Positions 13,301 to 26,400 of a stretch of DNA of 64,000 nucleotides are shown here, one piece after another (position 1 is the stretch's first letter; each line of letters begins with the position of its first letter). The notes beneath the pieces are model-generated. The model was given only the letters and a program-made list of their open reading frames with translations. It searched no databases and was not told the DNA's origin. The stretch comes from Onchidella celtica (Eukaryota; Mollusca; Gastropoda; Systellommatophora; Onchidiidae), in NCBI GenBank assembly GCA_963931925.1, contig OZ007570.1, positions 28,337,974 to 28,401,973 on the forward strand, given 5' to 3'. Made by a program: the position numbers and the translations under genes.

Positions 13301-16300
13301 GAACAGTGGTACAGCAAAATGTGATTACAGTAATTTAGTATTCTGTAGCCAAAAGTCACATTAAGGCAGCCTTAAATCCAATTGGAAACAAAGTCACCCC
13401 AGCCTTGTAACAGATGATGTGATACACTTGCTCAGCAGAAAGAAACAAACTGTAATCTTTAGGCTAAGAACTTGACATAACAGACTGCAGCAGCACCTTT
13501 ACAGGGTTGGAGAAACTGAGACATGCCCATGTGGAAATTCCCCAGACAATGCAGACATGTCCTCCAACAGTGCCCCCTATACAGACAACAGAGGGAAGAC
13601 AGCTGGCCCCGAGGTGCGGCACTACACACTAAGCTATATGGGACAGCAGAGGATCTCAGGAGCACAGCGTCCTTCATAAAGGCTACCGGCCTCCTGATAT
13701 AAACAGTCTGACACGACAAACGCAGAAGAAGAAGAAGTAGAAGAAGTATTCTGCGAAGCTTCAAAAGAAATTTTGATGAAAGGATGTATTGCAGAGGTAA
13801 ACTGCTCATATTATTTTGAAATGCCTAGCACAGTAACAGCAGCACAATTTGAGTGTGAGAATGACACTTTGAGAAAGTACATCGTCACGGTAATGGCCAT
13901 GTTGTGCTAGGATGAAACAAGATGATAGACAGAATTTAGCAGACTGACAGGACAGACGGAGAGAACCTATCAGAAACGCCCAATAGCCATCCATCTGAAA
14001 GAAGCACAGAATACAAACTAATGATAGGAAAAATATAAAGTATGGCGGTCATAAAAAAAACAGAGTGTAAGGGCCAATCGCACATTGCCTGGGAGCTCCC
14101 GCAGACACTGTCGGCAAGACCCCCCTCAATATTACTGTAGGTGACAAGAATAACCCGGCTAATACAACTTCATGTTAACAGGGCTGATACAATGTCACCA
14201 GTGCCACATAAACTGCACACCACTGTTTAGAGTGCTGTCAAATTATCAAGCAGAATGTCATTGGAATCATTTGTTTTAATCAGTATTACTTTCAACATTT
14301 CTAAAAAATTTCTCATCTCAGCTGCAAGCATGGTGCTTAAAAAAGAAGTTTGAACGCATCTATTCACATACAAATAAATAAAATACAAATAAATGAACCA
14401 TCTACCAAATGCCTAAAGGGAAATCATATAAATGCATTTGTGAAAATAAATTTAATGTGCCCAAAAATATTTCATAGAGAAATGACCTACCTCTGATCTT
14501 CAACAATACTTTTTCAACAAATGCCTAATACATCAATTTACATAGCTGATGAAATAATGAAGAAATTACTTACAACTTTAACGTTAAGAATAGACGTTCC
14601 ATTGTCTGACAGTTCATCCTCAAACAGTAAAACATCATCATAAAAGTGGATTGGATCTCTCTGCTTCAATTTCTCTATATCAATACGGTCTGTGGTACCG
14701 GCAAACTGATGGATGAAGAGGAATTTAAAAAAGGTATTATTTCAATGGTTATGTGTTTCCAACAACACAGTTGGTACAACAATGTAAGTCCATTTTCAAG
14801 TCATTTAAACTTGTCTCAGTAGCAACCCATAATGGTGACCTATTGTTTGAGTTAGTGAAATTGTAAAATTGAAAAAAAAAAAGAAAAACATTGAGAATTT
14901 ATTTAATTACTAGAAACATCTACATACATAATGACACCAAAACCAATTCCATGAACGCTGTGTATGAAATATCTTCAGATATCCAACAAAATAATTCAAT
15001 ACTTGATGTATTGACAGTATTAAAGCTCACATTTTTTAACACATCTTAGATAGTCCAGTGCATACCTCAACAGTTCCTGCTTCCTCTATCACTGTGGTTC
15101 CTCTGTAATCTGTAGTGTAAGTCCAGTCAAATGGTGCAACAACATTCTTTATATGTTCACATTCAGCTCTGAAGGAAAGAATACAGTCATAGGGATACAC
15201 CATTGAATTGGTGGCAGTTCAGTTCAATTTATGACATGGAGACAAGGCCGTTAACTTTAGAAAGAAACAACTAAATAAAGAACAACACTTAGAAACACAA
15301 AGAAATATTTCTAATACTTTCAAATGGGTGGTTCAAAACAACATTTACATGATATAATAAACCTGTAGTAAAATAAAACAGTGTCACACTCAAAAACTAA
15401 ATGAAATTCATCAGGAGAAAAAGAAATTTGTGACCATGGTTGTTTTTACAGTAATTTACACTGTATTCTCCATTCATATTCATGAACTGTTTTGAAAATT
15501 TAATTTTCATTGATTAATGATAATTGGTTTTATGCTAATGTCCATAACTATGAAAGATATCTATTCTATAACGTCCTTCTGAAAAACACTGACCTCATTT
15601 CTGTACTTCTGATTAACATTCTTTGTGGCATTTCTTACCCAACAATCACTCTCTCAATGCCAGCCCTCCAGAGGCTGATGTTACTCCACTGCTTTATGAA
15701 TGTTTTGTTCTCTGAGCATCTAAAAGAGTTTTTAAAAAAAAGAACACAAGGAAAAAAACCAGCTCAACCCCACTCCATTCCCATTTACCTTGCTCCTTGC
15801 CATTCTTTTGAAGCTGCAACTTTCACTGGATCAGAATGAGCATCAACACGATGGAGGGCATCAAGAGCATTGAACTCTATACCCCAACCTGACTGATGGT
15901 GAAGTCGGAGATAATTCTCAGGGAACACCATCTCTGGTAACTGGGGCAGCTCCAGTTCTTTCTCAAACCTTAAAATTTCAAATTTACCTGTAGGCATTCT
16001 TTGAAGAATAAACCATATTTCATTTGATCACAAACATTCATTACATTTGAGAAAAACTGTTGCTCATGTTTCTAATAATTTCATATTTTTGAAGTTCTAC
16101 AATATAAAAAAAAAAAATTAACAAAGAAAGGAAAAAGAATTTTTATGGATTACTAAGTTCTAGAAGATTATCATGCTATTGAAATAAATCTCTGGAAATA
16201 ATCTTAAAAACTTGACCTTATTTTATGACAAAGCCACTTTCAATGACAACAATTCTGACTCTTTTGGTGCATTCAATTCATTAAAACTCTCCAAGAAGGG

Positions 16301-16645
16301 GAGTTCCATTTGAATTACACAGGAGGGACATATTTATAAGGATGTGACTTAAGACTAGGAGCGTCTGCGTACGGGGGGATCGCAAGCAAGTTAGTCCTCT
16401 AGGTGGATGTTTTTATAGTAAATGTGGGGCTTGGCGATTAACACACAGAGCATGAAATAGGTGGGAGACTAAAGTTGTGTAATTCAAATGAAACTCCTCG
16501 ATATTTGGATGATAACTTACTTTTCTCTCAGTTCCCCTTCTGACTCAAGTATGTGTGATTTACATGTTGTGAGTATCCATGGACCAAACTCAAATTTCTG
16601 TAAGGCTGCAGGTTTCTTTTGGACAGCCGGTGCTGGTTCACCCAT
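10384..16645 (-). CDS. TIPRL: TIP41-like protein, PP2A-family phosphatase regulator (7 coding exons)
   Basis: Coding exons in transcript order are 16645-16521, 15968-15789, 15168-15066, 14705-14574, 12999-12904, 11648-11586 and 10485-10384. They total 801 nt, 266 residues plus TGA; human TIPRL is about 270. Each junction is AG/GT and the phases agree. Diagnostic TIP41 segments are [12 protein letters not shown] near residue 19, [15 protein letters not shown] and [12 protein letters not shown] in exon 2, [13 protein letters not shown] in exon 3, [16 protein letters not shown] in exon 4, [14 protein letters not shown] then [13 protein letters not shown] in exon 5, [10 protein letters not shown] in exon 6 and NPNEVSKHL in exon 7. 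The family binds catalytic subunits of PP2A, PP4 and PP6 and modulates TOR-linked signalling (yeast Tip41) in the cytosol. The chosen ATG lies two bases after a pyrimidine-rich AG that looks like a splice acceptor, so an upstream exon could be untranslated or could add residues. The last introns carry transposon insertions. Confidence 0.93.
10720..11355. mobile_element. MITE-like element in TIPRL intron 6
   Basis: The left end (GAGTGAGCCTCCCTAACCTC and onward) is repeated in reverse complement at the right end with about six mismatches over 35 bases. The arms enclose roughly 640 bp with no coding frame. It lies wholly inside the intron between TIPRL exons 6 and 7. A clear target duplication was not found, so the superfamily is unknown. 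Confidence 0.55.
12262..12690. mobile_element. MITE-like element in TIPRL intron 5
   Basis: A perfect 15-base terminal inverted repeat, AGGTAGAATGCGCAT, begins at 12262, and its reverse complement ends at 12690. The interior is more GC-rich than the intron and holds a 117-codon open frame with no recognised domain, probably fortuitous. No convincing target duplication was seen. The arms are short, so the assignment is moderate. Confidence 0.45.
13482..13747 (+). mobile_element. LINE ORF2 C-terminal remnant with (GAA)n tail, in TIPRL intron 4
   Basis: On the plus strand, antisense to TIPRL, one frame reads [20 protein letters not shown]. The next frame continues with [35 protein letters not shown] and a stop at 13700-13702. 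A Cys-rich knuckle followed by H.LQ.CPLY and LYG..EDL..TA.FI..TG is the standard C-terminus of jockey/CR1-like LINE polyproteins. At least one frameshift splits it. A GAAGAAGAAG tail follows at 13724-13747, marking the 3' end of a 5'-truncated copy. Confidence 0.75.
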
Positions 16646-19600
16646 GACTAGGATTGAGAGAAATGTTGAAATTGTTTGCTTTTTATTTAGAAAAATTTAG
16701 ATAAATTTAGATTAACCCATACCCCACGTGCTACCCATAAAGCCCGCTGCACGATCAGTGACCTTACTCACGGAGAATCTTATCTGGGGTCACTGACCCA
16801 TGCCGCTATGCGATGACCAGAAACGCTGTCCACGAGGTTTGGTTTTTATTGATCGGTATGAAAACATTCGCTGCTATGCCTTAAATCATGCTTGATAATG
16901 AATTAACCAGCAAAACCTTAGTTTGTCAGTCTCTAACCAATGATCTGACATATGATTCCAAACTGACAGCTGTAGTTTTCATGAGAACGAAGCATGATAA
17001 CTAGCCACGCCCTCCCAAGCCCTACACAAATGGTTTCATCCTGATTGACACATACTAATAAACCAATGTGGGCATTTGGGGCAAAGATTATTTCAGAGCT
17101 TGTTTCTGATTGGTTCTTAGATACAGACAACTCCAGATGGTGGTCAGCTTGTGAGAAAATGAGATAATATTGCAAATTTGTTGAGCAGCAGTTCGCATGT
17201 CGATGTTACATCTTTTGAAAGTGTGGGGAGAGCCTTTGAAAGCTTAGTCTTTGTGATTCCGACCAGTGGTTCACTGGTTAACATGCCCATGTCACAATGC
17301 CTTTGAGTCAATACCGACAATTGCCGCCCCTCGCAGGGTGAGGGTTAAAACATGCATGAAAGAAACAATAAAATAATTTGTTTTCATGTACAGAAACTGG
17401 AGTAGGTACCATTGATTATATTGGGAACTGCTGCCAATTTTTATTCATATATGGAAAACCAGATCGACATAGTTTCGTATACTGATTAAAGCATCCAAAA
17501 ACCAGATACATTATATCTAGAGCTAAATAAACAACATCAGACTCTAAATTTCGACAACATCTCATTTTCCTCTCTTCTTTAACCTAAGGAACTAATCAAT
17601 AAAGTTTTTCAACTTTGTAATCTGATATTTTTAGTGATAACAATTTGATAAAAATTACGAAGTGCTTATTTGCAGACGTCTACGAATAAGATCCTGATCT
17701 TTTAATAAATTCACAGATGGGGCTTTCTTGGTTTTTTGATGTCTGCTATGGAAGAGTTCCTCCAGCCTATCCGGGATCCCACGCCTGAGCTTTTTTTTTT
17801 TTTTTTTTAAACTTAGTACTGGTCATTATTAGGAATCATGTTTTTTGTTGTTTTTTCCAAAGGATTTTGCAATTGATGTCGTGGGGAAACTGATCATTAC
17901 CAGTCTGCTCCAGTTTCCTTTTTTTATTCTTTTCACTGAACGGGACAGTTGCTCATTAGAAATAAAAATGTAAATCAAAGTTTAAACGTAACGCCCAGGA
18001 TTTCTTTTACTCAGACTGAATGGAAAATTTCATCTCTCTCTAGGGTAACTTCGAAAATTTTGGGGGCCTTCTGCTTCAGCTATTTGTCATGTTTTGTTTT
18101 ATTACTTTTTTGTTTGCATGGACGTTTAGTTCATTTTTAATTTTATCTGCTGTCTGACTTTCTCTGTCACAACTCTGTGATTTCACACCTGACAAAATGG
18201 GCTAAATATCATTTTTTTAAAAATGCCTCTTCACATTCACAATTTTCATTTTTATACCGTGGAGCAAAGCAACAATACAAAATGAAAAGCAGAAAAAAGA
18301 ATTAGCAGAAAAGGAAAATCGTCAGCTATTGCAGAGATTCCATCCCCACCCCCTCCCCCCACCGACTCTGCATGTGCGAGTTTACTTATTAAATATTAGC
18401 ATGCCACCAGTGTGAGCCTGAGTAAACGCATTACTAATACTATGCAGCGTTTCTCTAATGCTACTGAAGGCACGATAACCGATAACTATCGCTTAAAAAA
18501 AAGACAACCTGGTGCATCATTACTGCTAGAAATACAATGCGTTACTCCGGATCGAGGCATCTTACCGAGTAATGAGCCTAATCATTCCACAAAACAAGCC
18601 AGAATTGTGATCTAATGGAGCTCTTCCTAAATAAAAATCATAAAACCAAAATCCATCTGCGAATAAGCGTAGCCTAAAAAGTATCCATCTTGTGAAATGT
18701 TTCACTAAACTTTGTCCATTGTCATTCACGTAGAGCTAGATTTAGACTCTGGATCAACCGAAGCTTTGATTATGAAGTAAAAGATGCATGCGCGTGACTG
18801 TCATGCTTTGACTATTTAACTTGCTAAACTAGATCTATGTAATATCTTACTTGCCACAGCCCAAGTCAGTTATTTCAGTTCAAACATGAGACAACCACTA
18901 ACTCCGTGCTATATATTTGCAATTATTTAGATCTACTTCATTCATAAGAAGGGAAAATCATCTGTGCTGTTTCCACTTTCTTGAAAGCTTCGGATTTGTT
19001 GGTGCATACTCTTCTGTGAGCTGAGGATACTTTCATTTCATATATAGTTTTTTTAATTTCTCATTTAGGAGAGCGATCATGTGCTTCAAAATAAATTCGC
19101 AGCCTATGTGCCGAAAATCAATGATAATCTGAAATATTCAGTATTATTATTAAGTAAATCTGAATAAAATGCCCCTTTATATCCTTATCCTGATTCAATT
19201 AATATAATGACCAGTCTTCTTGGAATAATATCAAGTTAACCCCAAACTGCTGATGAAGTTTTGAGAATTTGATGACTATTCAAAGGAGAAAGGGCTGTGG
19301 AGATGATAATTAGTTAAACATTGACAGATGTAGGCGCCCCTCCCAGGAAAATGTAAACAATTCTCCATTAGAATTGTAGTCTGCATACCTCCTAACGACA
19401 TAAAACGTTTACCTCTCCCTAATTTTTTTCTTTTTTTTTGGTAATAATTTTTGTTCGGTTTTTCTGCCCCATTTCTAGATTCTTGCCTTTGTTTCTGCCT
19501 TCTGCAACACGAGTAAGTACCAGAGAAACAGACAGACACAAAGTCATGCACAGCACAAAGTATAGAATAATGGGAAGGAAAGGGAGTCAGATATTCAGTG

Positions 19601-20475
19601 GTGAACAGATTAATGAGCTTAGATGAAACATAATGTGAACACCAAATGATATTGCAACGCTTAACGGCTGGTTAGACAAATGCCATACTTGTATCTTTCT
19701 TACTTAGAAACTAAAGCAGTAAAAATCAGTTTTCAAATAAACAAAATTTGTTCCAGTTTATTTACATCAAACATCATTATCACACATTTAAATGTCTTCC
19801 ATTCCATATTCACAAGACTGATGCACCTCATTTTCACTGTCAAAACTTTTAATCACTCAAAATAATATAACAGCAATAATAATAACAAATAACATTATCA
19901 CATGTTTATCCACATGAACACTAGGAAAAAAAAAAGCAAATTACCACAGGAACAAAAAGCATCCACACCTTGTATAAACAAGTTTTATATTCTATTCAAA
20001 CTTCCATCTATTCATGCATTACCAAATACCATCTTAACTTAAACATGTCCAACAGATCTGTCAAAATACACTCAACCTGTTATGACTATGAATATCAAAC
20101 AAACAATATGGCCATCACAAATGCTTGAAATGTTTCAAATTAAACTGCTGTTATGAATTGGTTCTGAAGAGTCCAAAATATATGTATGAAGTTCTAGTCA
20201 CAGTAACTACAACATGCACTTGCAAACAAACTCTCCTTAGGAATGGTTTACTGTAAATCAATGAAAATTTCCGTAAAGTCTATCAATTGTTATTACTTTT
20301 GCACAGTTCATCAAATTGGGTGACATATGCCTGCAGTGTTGCTTATATTGCAACTGTGTGGACTTAAGATTATGTTAAACCAAGTCATGCTGTTTAATAA
20401 CCATCACTTGACAAGAAACACAAGGTTTTTTGTTAAGGAGAACAGCGCGAAAAAATGCAGCTGGATTCACTGGAA
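16646..20475. other. Spacer between TIPRL and RABL3
   Basis: This 3.8-kb interval separates the TIPRL start from the RABL3 stop; both genes are on the minus strand. It should hold the TIPRL promoter and any 5' untranslated exon, plus the RABL3 3' untranslated region. A candidate RABL3 poly(A) signal (TTTATT on the plus strand) lies at 19757-19762. Two GTCACTGA-type motifs near 16758 and 16790 and a CACGTG near 16726 are visible but unassigned. A degenerate SINE lies at 17255-17365 and a T-tract at about 17790-17808. No coding exon was recognised. Confidence 0.5.
17255..17365 (+). mobile_element. Degenerate tRNA-derived SINE
   Basis: TGGTTCACTGG fits the Pol III A-box pattern, and GAGTCAATACC sits about 40 bases downstream as a decayed B box. 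A GGGTTAAAACATGCATGAAAG stretch follows, resembling the 3' body of the SINE at 29300-29490, and the tail is A-rich. It is too diverged to be active. Confidence 0.4.
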
Positions 20476-23400
20476 TTAGTCAACGTGTGAATTTTTCCAC
20501 ATTCTTCTGCCTTGTAAAGGACTGATGTGTCCCTGGAAAAAAACAACAACAAAATAACATGATCTTAGAAACATGCAATGGATATGTACTTACAATAAAA
20601 AGTTTAAAAAGTTGTTAAGATAAGTTATTAAACTTCTGAGAAAAGTCCTTCTTTAAGAACTAGCACAAACCATGACAATACATGTACATGTATTACTATC
20701 CCTTGCCCAATTCTGTGTCACTACTTAATTATGTCGCTGATCATAGGCAATGAAGGCTTTGATTCTAAAATTCTAATTAAAATGGCTAACCCATGTTATT
20801 AACAATGATTCATTAATTTTAATCTATGGATGCCTGGAGTTATAATCTGTGAAATGGTGCTGCTCTTACTGTGGTATCTATTGAAAAGCTTGAAATTCAT
20901 ATATAAGCAGTCAATCATGTCATGTTAAATGCATTATCAACAAGAATGACATAGGTACATGACAAGTGAAACTTTGATAATTAAAAAAATTTCCATTGTT
21001 ATTGAGCAGTGACATGCCTGCATAGTTTCAAAAAATAGAAATTTATTGTAATATTTTTTTTACTGTATCTAATAATATAACACAACCAATATATATACCT
21101 TTTTATATATTTTCATTGGGTCCAATTCATTATCATATTTTAATCTTACTAGAAATAAGATCAATAGCCCATTATTTATAAATAAGAAAGTGAGTATTTT
21201 GCTTTCTATAACATTGCACAAATGATCACAGTTTAGCCTTCTTCCCCTTCTAAAAAATTGCATACTGTATATTAGGATACCAAGAAAAACCAATAAGATT
21301 TCATAGAATTTCAAAAAAATTGAAGGTCCTGAGAGCAGAAATATTGAAAGCAGCAAATTTGTTAAAAAATGTGCAGTACAGACCATAAAACAAAACAACC
21401 AATGAGACAAATGGAGTAAAATTATTCAACTATGTTTACATCATATACTTTCCTTCCTGTCCCTTATTAATACAGCCAAATCTGAGACCAACTGATTAAT
21501 TATTGTCCTTACGTAATCCTGTACTGAACACCATTTAGTGTAGAAGTAGTTACATTATTTCTATAAATAGTGTAAGCCCAATACTCCACAATACGAAGTA
21601 TAAACTGTGAACGTCACCAACAAACGTATTCAGCCCACATAAATAATGTTAACTTTTGGAACTCTTATGATCAATGACTTTGCCAGTTACACTGATGTTT
21701 CCTTTTCTTTCATTAACAAAAACAATGTTAACATCTGTTATTCACCAACATTATACTTGAAGATCAAAGAGTTCACTCATTATACTATAATTATGTAAAC
21801 ATAAATTTCTTTATTGAGTGAACAGAAATGATTTCATGCAAGCATTTGTGACAGGGATTAAGGAGAATGCAGTTTGGTAAACCTCTACTGACACCTGTCA
21901 TTTGTTTGCTGAACTACAGAGGTGAAAGGACTCTATAACTGGCCCACTCATTGGTACTATTAAGTTAAAACTACCGGGAATAATTCTTCACACATGCTTT
22001 TCAAAACATGCTTGGATAATCTTGACCATTTTTCCAGACAAAATGTTTGATCAAATTCAAAATGAAATCTAAAGGTCCAATTGAGACCAGTGAAAAAAAA
22101 GAATTTTAAAAAGAAACGAGAAAGGTGACAAACTAATCATAAGATGTAGAATTTGTGTGATTCAGGATAAAATGAAAATAATTTTGACCCACTTCATTTT
22201 GATATGAAGATAGTTTAACCACACCAAATACACACCATCACCATTCCTTGACTGTGCCTACGCAACCATAGCTACTCTATCTAATGGGTATTGGAAAGGT
22301 CAGGCTTGGATTACAAACAAATAATGCAAAAGACACTCTCTTCACTGATGATAAAAATACACCTGTTCTCCATCACCATAGAAACTTATAAGTGCTCATC
22401 TCAAAAGCAGTGTTTCCCTTACACAAGGGCCTCCTCTGTGCCCTAAAACAGCCCATACTCGTAACCTTGACGATAACCAACACTTCCTGCCGTACTGACC
22501 TGATTACTGGATAATTTTCTTTCCACCACCTGAAAATGGAGAATACCAAAGGAAAACCATAACAGATGTCACATTGTGTCTGTCTAAAAGATGTCCAAGT
22601 AACAAAGAAAACAATTGTGAGCTAAAATGAGTCTTGAAGAGTGCAGCATCTTTTATGTTATATCCTACTAGCTGAGGTCCCCGGCCCTGCCCGGGATAAA
22701 TCGGTTTGAATATTAGTTTCAGTTCTGGGTGATTATTATGGACCTGCTCCATCTTGCCTGTTCCTATTTATTTATTTTATTTTTGTTTGTTTGTTTTTAA
22801 ATAAGTCTTACTGCTCTGCCTTTGTGAGTTGACACCCTGCGCATCCCGTACAATAGCATGATTTGCGCACGGGTTAGTGTGTTTGATAGTGAACACATCG
22901 CAGGAATTGATAACGAAACCTTAAAATGGCGAACCATGACTCGAAATAGATCTAAATGATGGCGAAACAATGAAAAACGAAACGTAGAAGCCTGAACATT
23001 TCATAATTTCTAATATAGCCCATGTTAATTTCTCATTGATAATATGCTGTTGTGCAAAGTTTGAAGCCTGAGTGTGATGCGGTTCCTGAGCCTTAGGTGA
23101 CCAAACTGTTAAACCATAGGTGACCAAACTGTTAAACCAAAACACGGCCTCAGGGGAAAACCTATTTGGAAATGTTGAAAATGGTGTTTTAAAAAGATGA
23201 TTGGAACTGGTAACAAAACAAATGACTTCATAAATTCAGTTTGTACATTTCCACACATTATATCTTCAAAGTGAATGTGTAAAAACCTAGTAGATTTTTT
23301 AACTAATGAGCACAGAAAGTTTGAACTTTCTACGTTTAGCCGTTTTTTCTATGCATAGGGAAGGACCGCTCCAAGTTGTCCAAATATATATATATAGATG

Positions 23401-26400
23401 AGAGTGTGTCTTTTTCTTTGACTGACTGTGTACCGCGATGATTAGGTTAGTCGCAGCATTTACGAACCTGAACCTATTGTTCCCTGAACAATCCATGAAG
23501 GCATATATTTCAATGTATTATGTTTAAAACTTTGAAAACTTTATTCAGTGGTGAATAAACCCCACCTTGGCTATGACTGAACTAAGCGCAAAGATAATGT
23601 CTGGATGGTAAATTTGTAACATGAAATGTGAGTGCAAGTGTGGTGGCTCAAACAACAATCAATACTATCATGATCTGCCAATGCTTGGCACCAATTACCA
23701 ACTAAACTGCATACAGTACAAACTTCAAGACGTTCATACTCGCCACAATTAATATCATGATCATAATGCGACTAATGATAATTACTGATTCTAAGGTGTT
23801 TATTCAAAAAAAAAAAAAAAAATTTTTCTGTTCATTTCGTCCTCTTGTGGTGTCCATTTTCGGTTTTTATTTGACTGCCTTTCAAGAGTGTTCCATTCAG
23901 TGCACTTTTTCCTATTTAGGAAAAACAATGTATGTGCATGTTGTACATTAAAGTGCTTGGGAGACTGTATTCTGAGAGAGAGAATGAGAGAGAAAAGGAG
24001 AGGAGCAGGGAAAGAGAGGAATACACACAAAGAGGTGGAGGGTGGAAGCGGGTTTCTCTAATGCTGGGACTTCAACTAGTGTTTAATATTTTTAAATACC
24101 TTAAAATAGAGCATAAATAAAAACACCAATAATAATTATGCCATGAGTGCATATTAAAAACAAACACCCAATATCCAATCCATACCTTGTCAAAAAACTT
24201 TGACAGCTTTACAGCATTTGTGGAGCCTGGTGCAAGGTATTTGACCTGTAGGTTATCCTGGGGCATAAAATGTACAAGTATATAATTATTTTTCTGTACT
24301 TTGTACACTTCTTAGATCCTATTTGCCTTGGGAAATTTGCCTTAGTGTCATTGCAGCCCAGTTAAAACTGGAGCAGATATGTCGTCACCACAGTGGAGTG
24401 TAATTATACACCAGTAATATAACATAATAAGAGCATCTCTGATAGTTCTTGATTACAACAATAAGCAACTTCAAAAAATATTTTAAAATCATGACATGCC
24501 CTTTGCGTAGAAAGTTCAATGTCCTTCATGCTCTTAAAACACTGCCTACTATTACTGATCATCACTGTTTCTACTGCTGACTGCTATTCTAAATGACATT
24601 TTTATGTATTTTCCTGAACAAAATTGGAAACGCCAAGACCCAGTATTATTCTGCTCAAAACATTTTAGCTAAGAAATTTCATGGCTATTTCAATAAGTAG
24701 ATGACTCTATTGTTGAAGTACTGTGAACTTTGAAAGTTAATTCAGAGGAAAGTTTCGAGTTAGTTAGTTACATAATACACTTACCAAATTGAACTCATCA
24801 GCACCACATTCTTCAGCTATAGATGAGGACCTCAATACATTTTTCTCCCTGAGAGACTGTGCAGAGTCAGCTTTGGTACCGATGACTACAATTGGTGTCT
24901 GATTGCCAACAAACTGTTCTGGATCAAATTCATAGCTGGATTGACAAAGCAAAAAGAATCTGCTTGTATTTTAATTTACCACAAATAACTGTTGTTTCCG
25001 TACTGAATTTCAGGAGTAATTGGTTGTCGGTATTTCGACTCAATAAATACAGAATTTTACATTTGCCACTTTCAGAACTATAGTTTGGATCCTTCAAAAA
25101 TCAGGTGGTTCAGCTCTAATTTCATAAAATTATTCAAATGTTCAAACATCAATAGTCAAAATAGCTACCGGATTATTCTAAGGCATAAAAGAACGTGCCA
25201 TCTTTCAGCGAAATTTATCTGTATTAAATGAAAGGTAGACTAATCTAATTTCCAGTTTCATTACTTTTTCACATGGCCCATAAAAATCAGCAGCAATGTT
25301 GCCCTAAACAAGTTAGAAAAAACTAATAATGTAGTTCTTGATACAAAATAATAAACTCACACCAAGATCTTGCTCAGAAACACAAATCAATCTTGTCTTA
25401 CCCATTGTTTGATTTCATATCATCTTTGCACAATGTCTCTGCTAACCATTTCCTTAAGTTTTGATGTGATTTGCGATTCGTCAAATCGTGAACCAGAATG
25501 ATGCCTGTTGAGTATTCAGAATTATAAGTAAATCACAATCATACAAGTATCATTCTGAAATTTTATATCATATATAATCATAATAATTGAAGTAATGAAC
25601 CTGCAACTTCCACACCACTGCATTTATTGAATTCACTAGACAACATAATAAATCTCAATTTGATAAAACCATACAAGCAAACAAACCAAATTAATTGTTG
25701 TATATATAAGAATTCTTTCTACAAACAATTATGACATATGCAAAATAGGCATTGGTGAGGTCTTTTCAATTTAGTATATAAGCTGATTACTTTGAATCCT
25801 CTACTTTTTTTGCAAATTTTCACATATTTAAAAACAAGGAATTGCTCCCCAAAATAGATCTTTACTTGGAAATTTTCTTCATTCTTCAACATGCAAGAAA
25901 AGATTTGTCAAATTGATGTTCAAAAGCTTACCATGAATTTGATGATAAAATATTGATCTGCTGTTGGCATGGCTGGCAGCTCCACCTATGTCCCAAAGTT
26001 CCACAAAGAAATCCTTTTCTGAAGGTGTTCCAGCTCTGTACTCATGTAACTGAAATCAAACGAGGAGAAACTTGTTTTTAATTCCTTTAACTACCAGGAT
26101 GCTGATCATTCTGAAGTTATCAATTCCTCAGATACTCGTCATTTAGTTGAATATTTACTATGTGGCAATAATTTGTCAAATTTGATTCTGAGTTTGACTA
26201 CTTGGGTCTTTCAGTATGTCAGCTCAATCATGGCTACATTGTGCCATTCACAGTTCACTCCACTTTAAGACATGAAGCCTCTATGAATGTAATCCATCCA
26301 GTTATGCCTCGCCAATTCTACTAACCTTGACTTCCACAGAACATCCTATAGTTGCAGTAGGTGTGTAGCAGGGTTCATTATGGCAGATAAGATAAACCAA

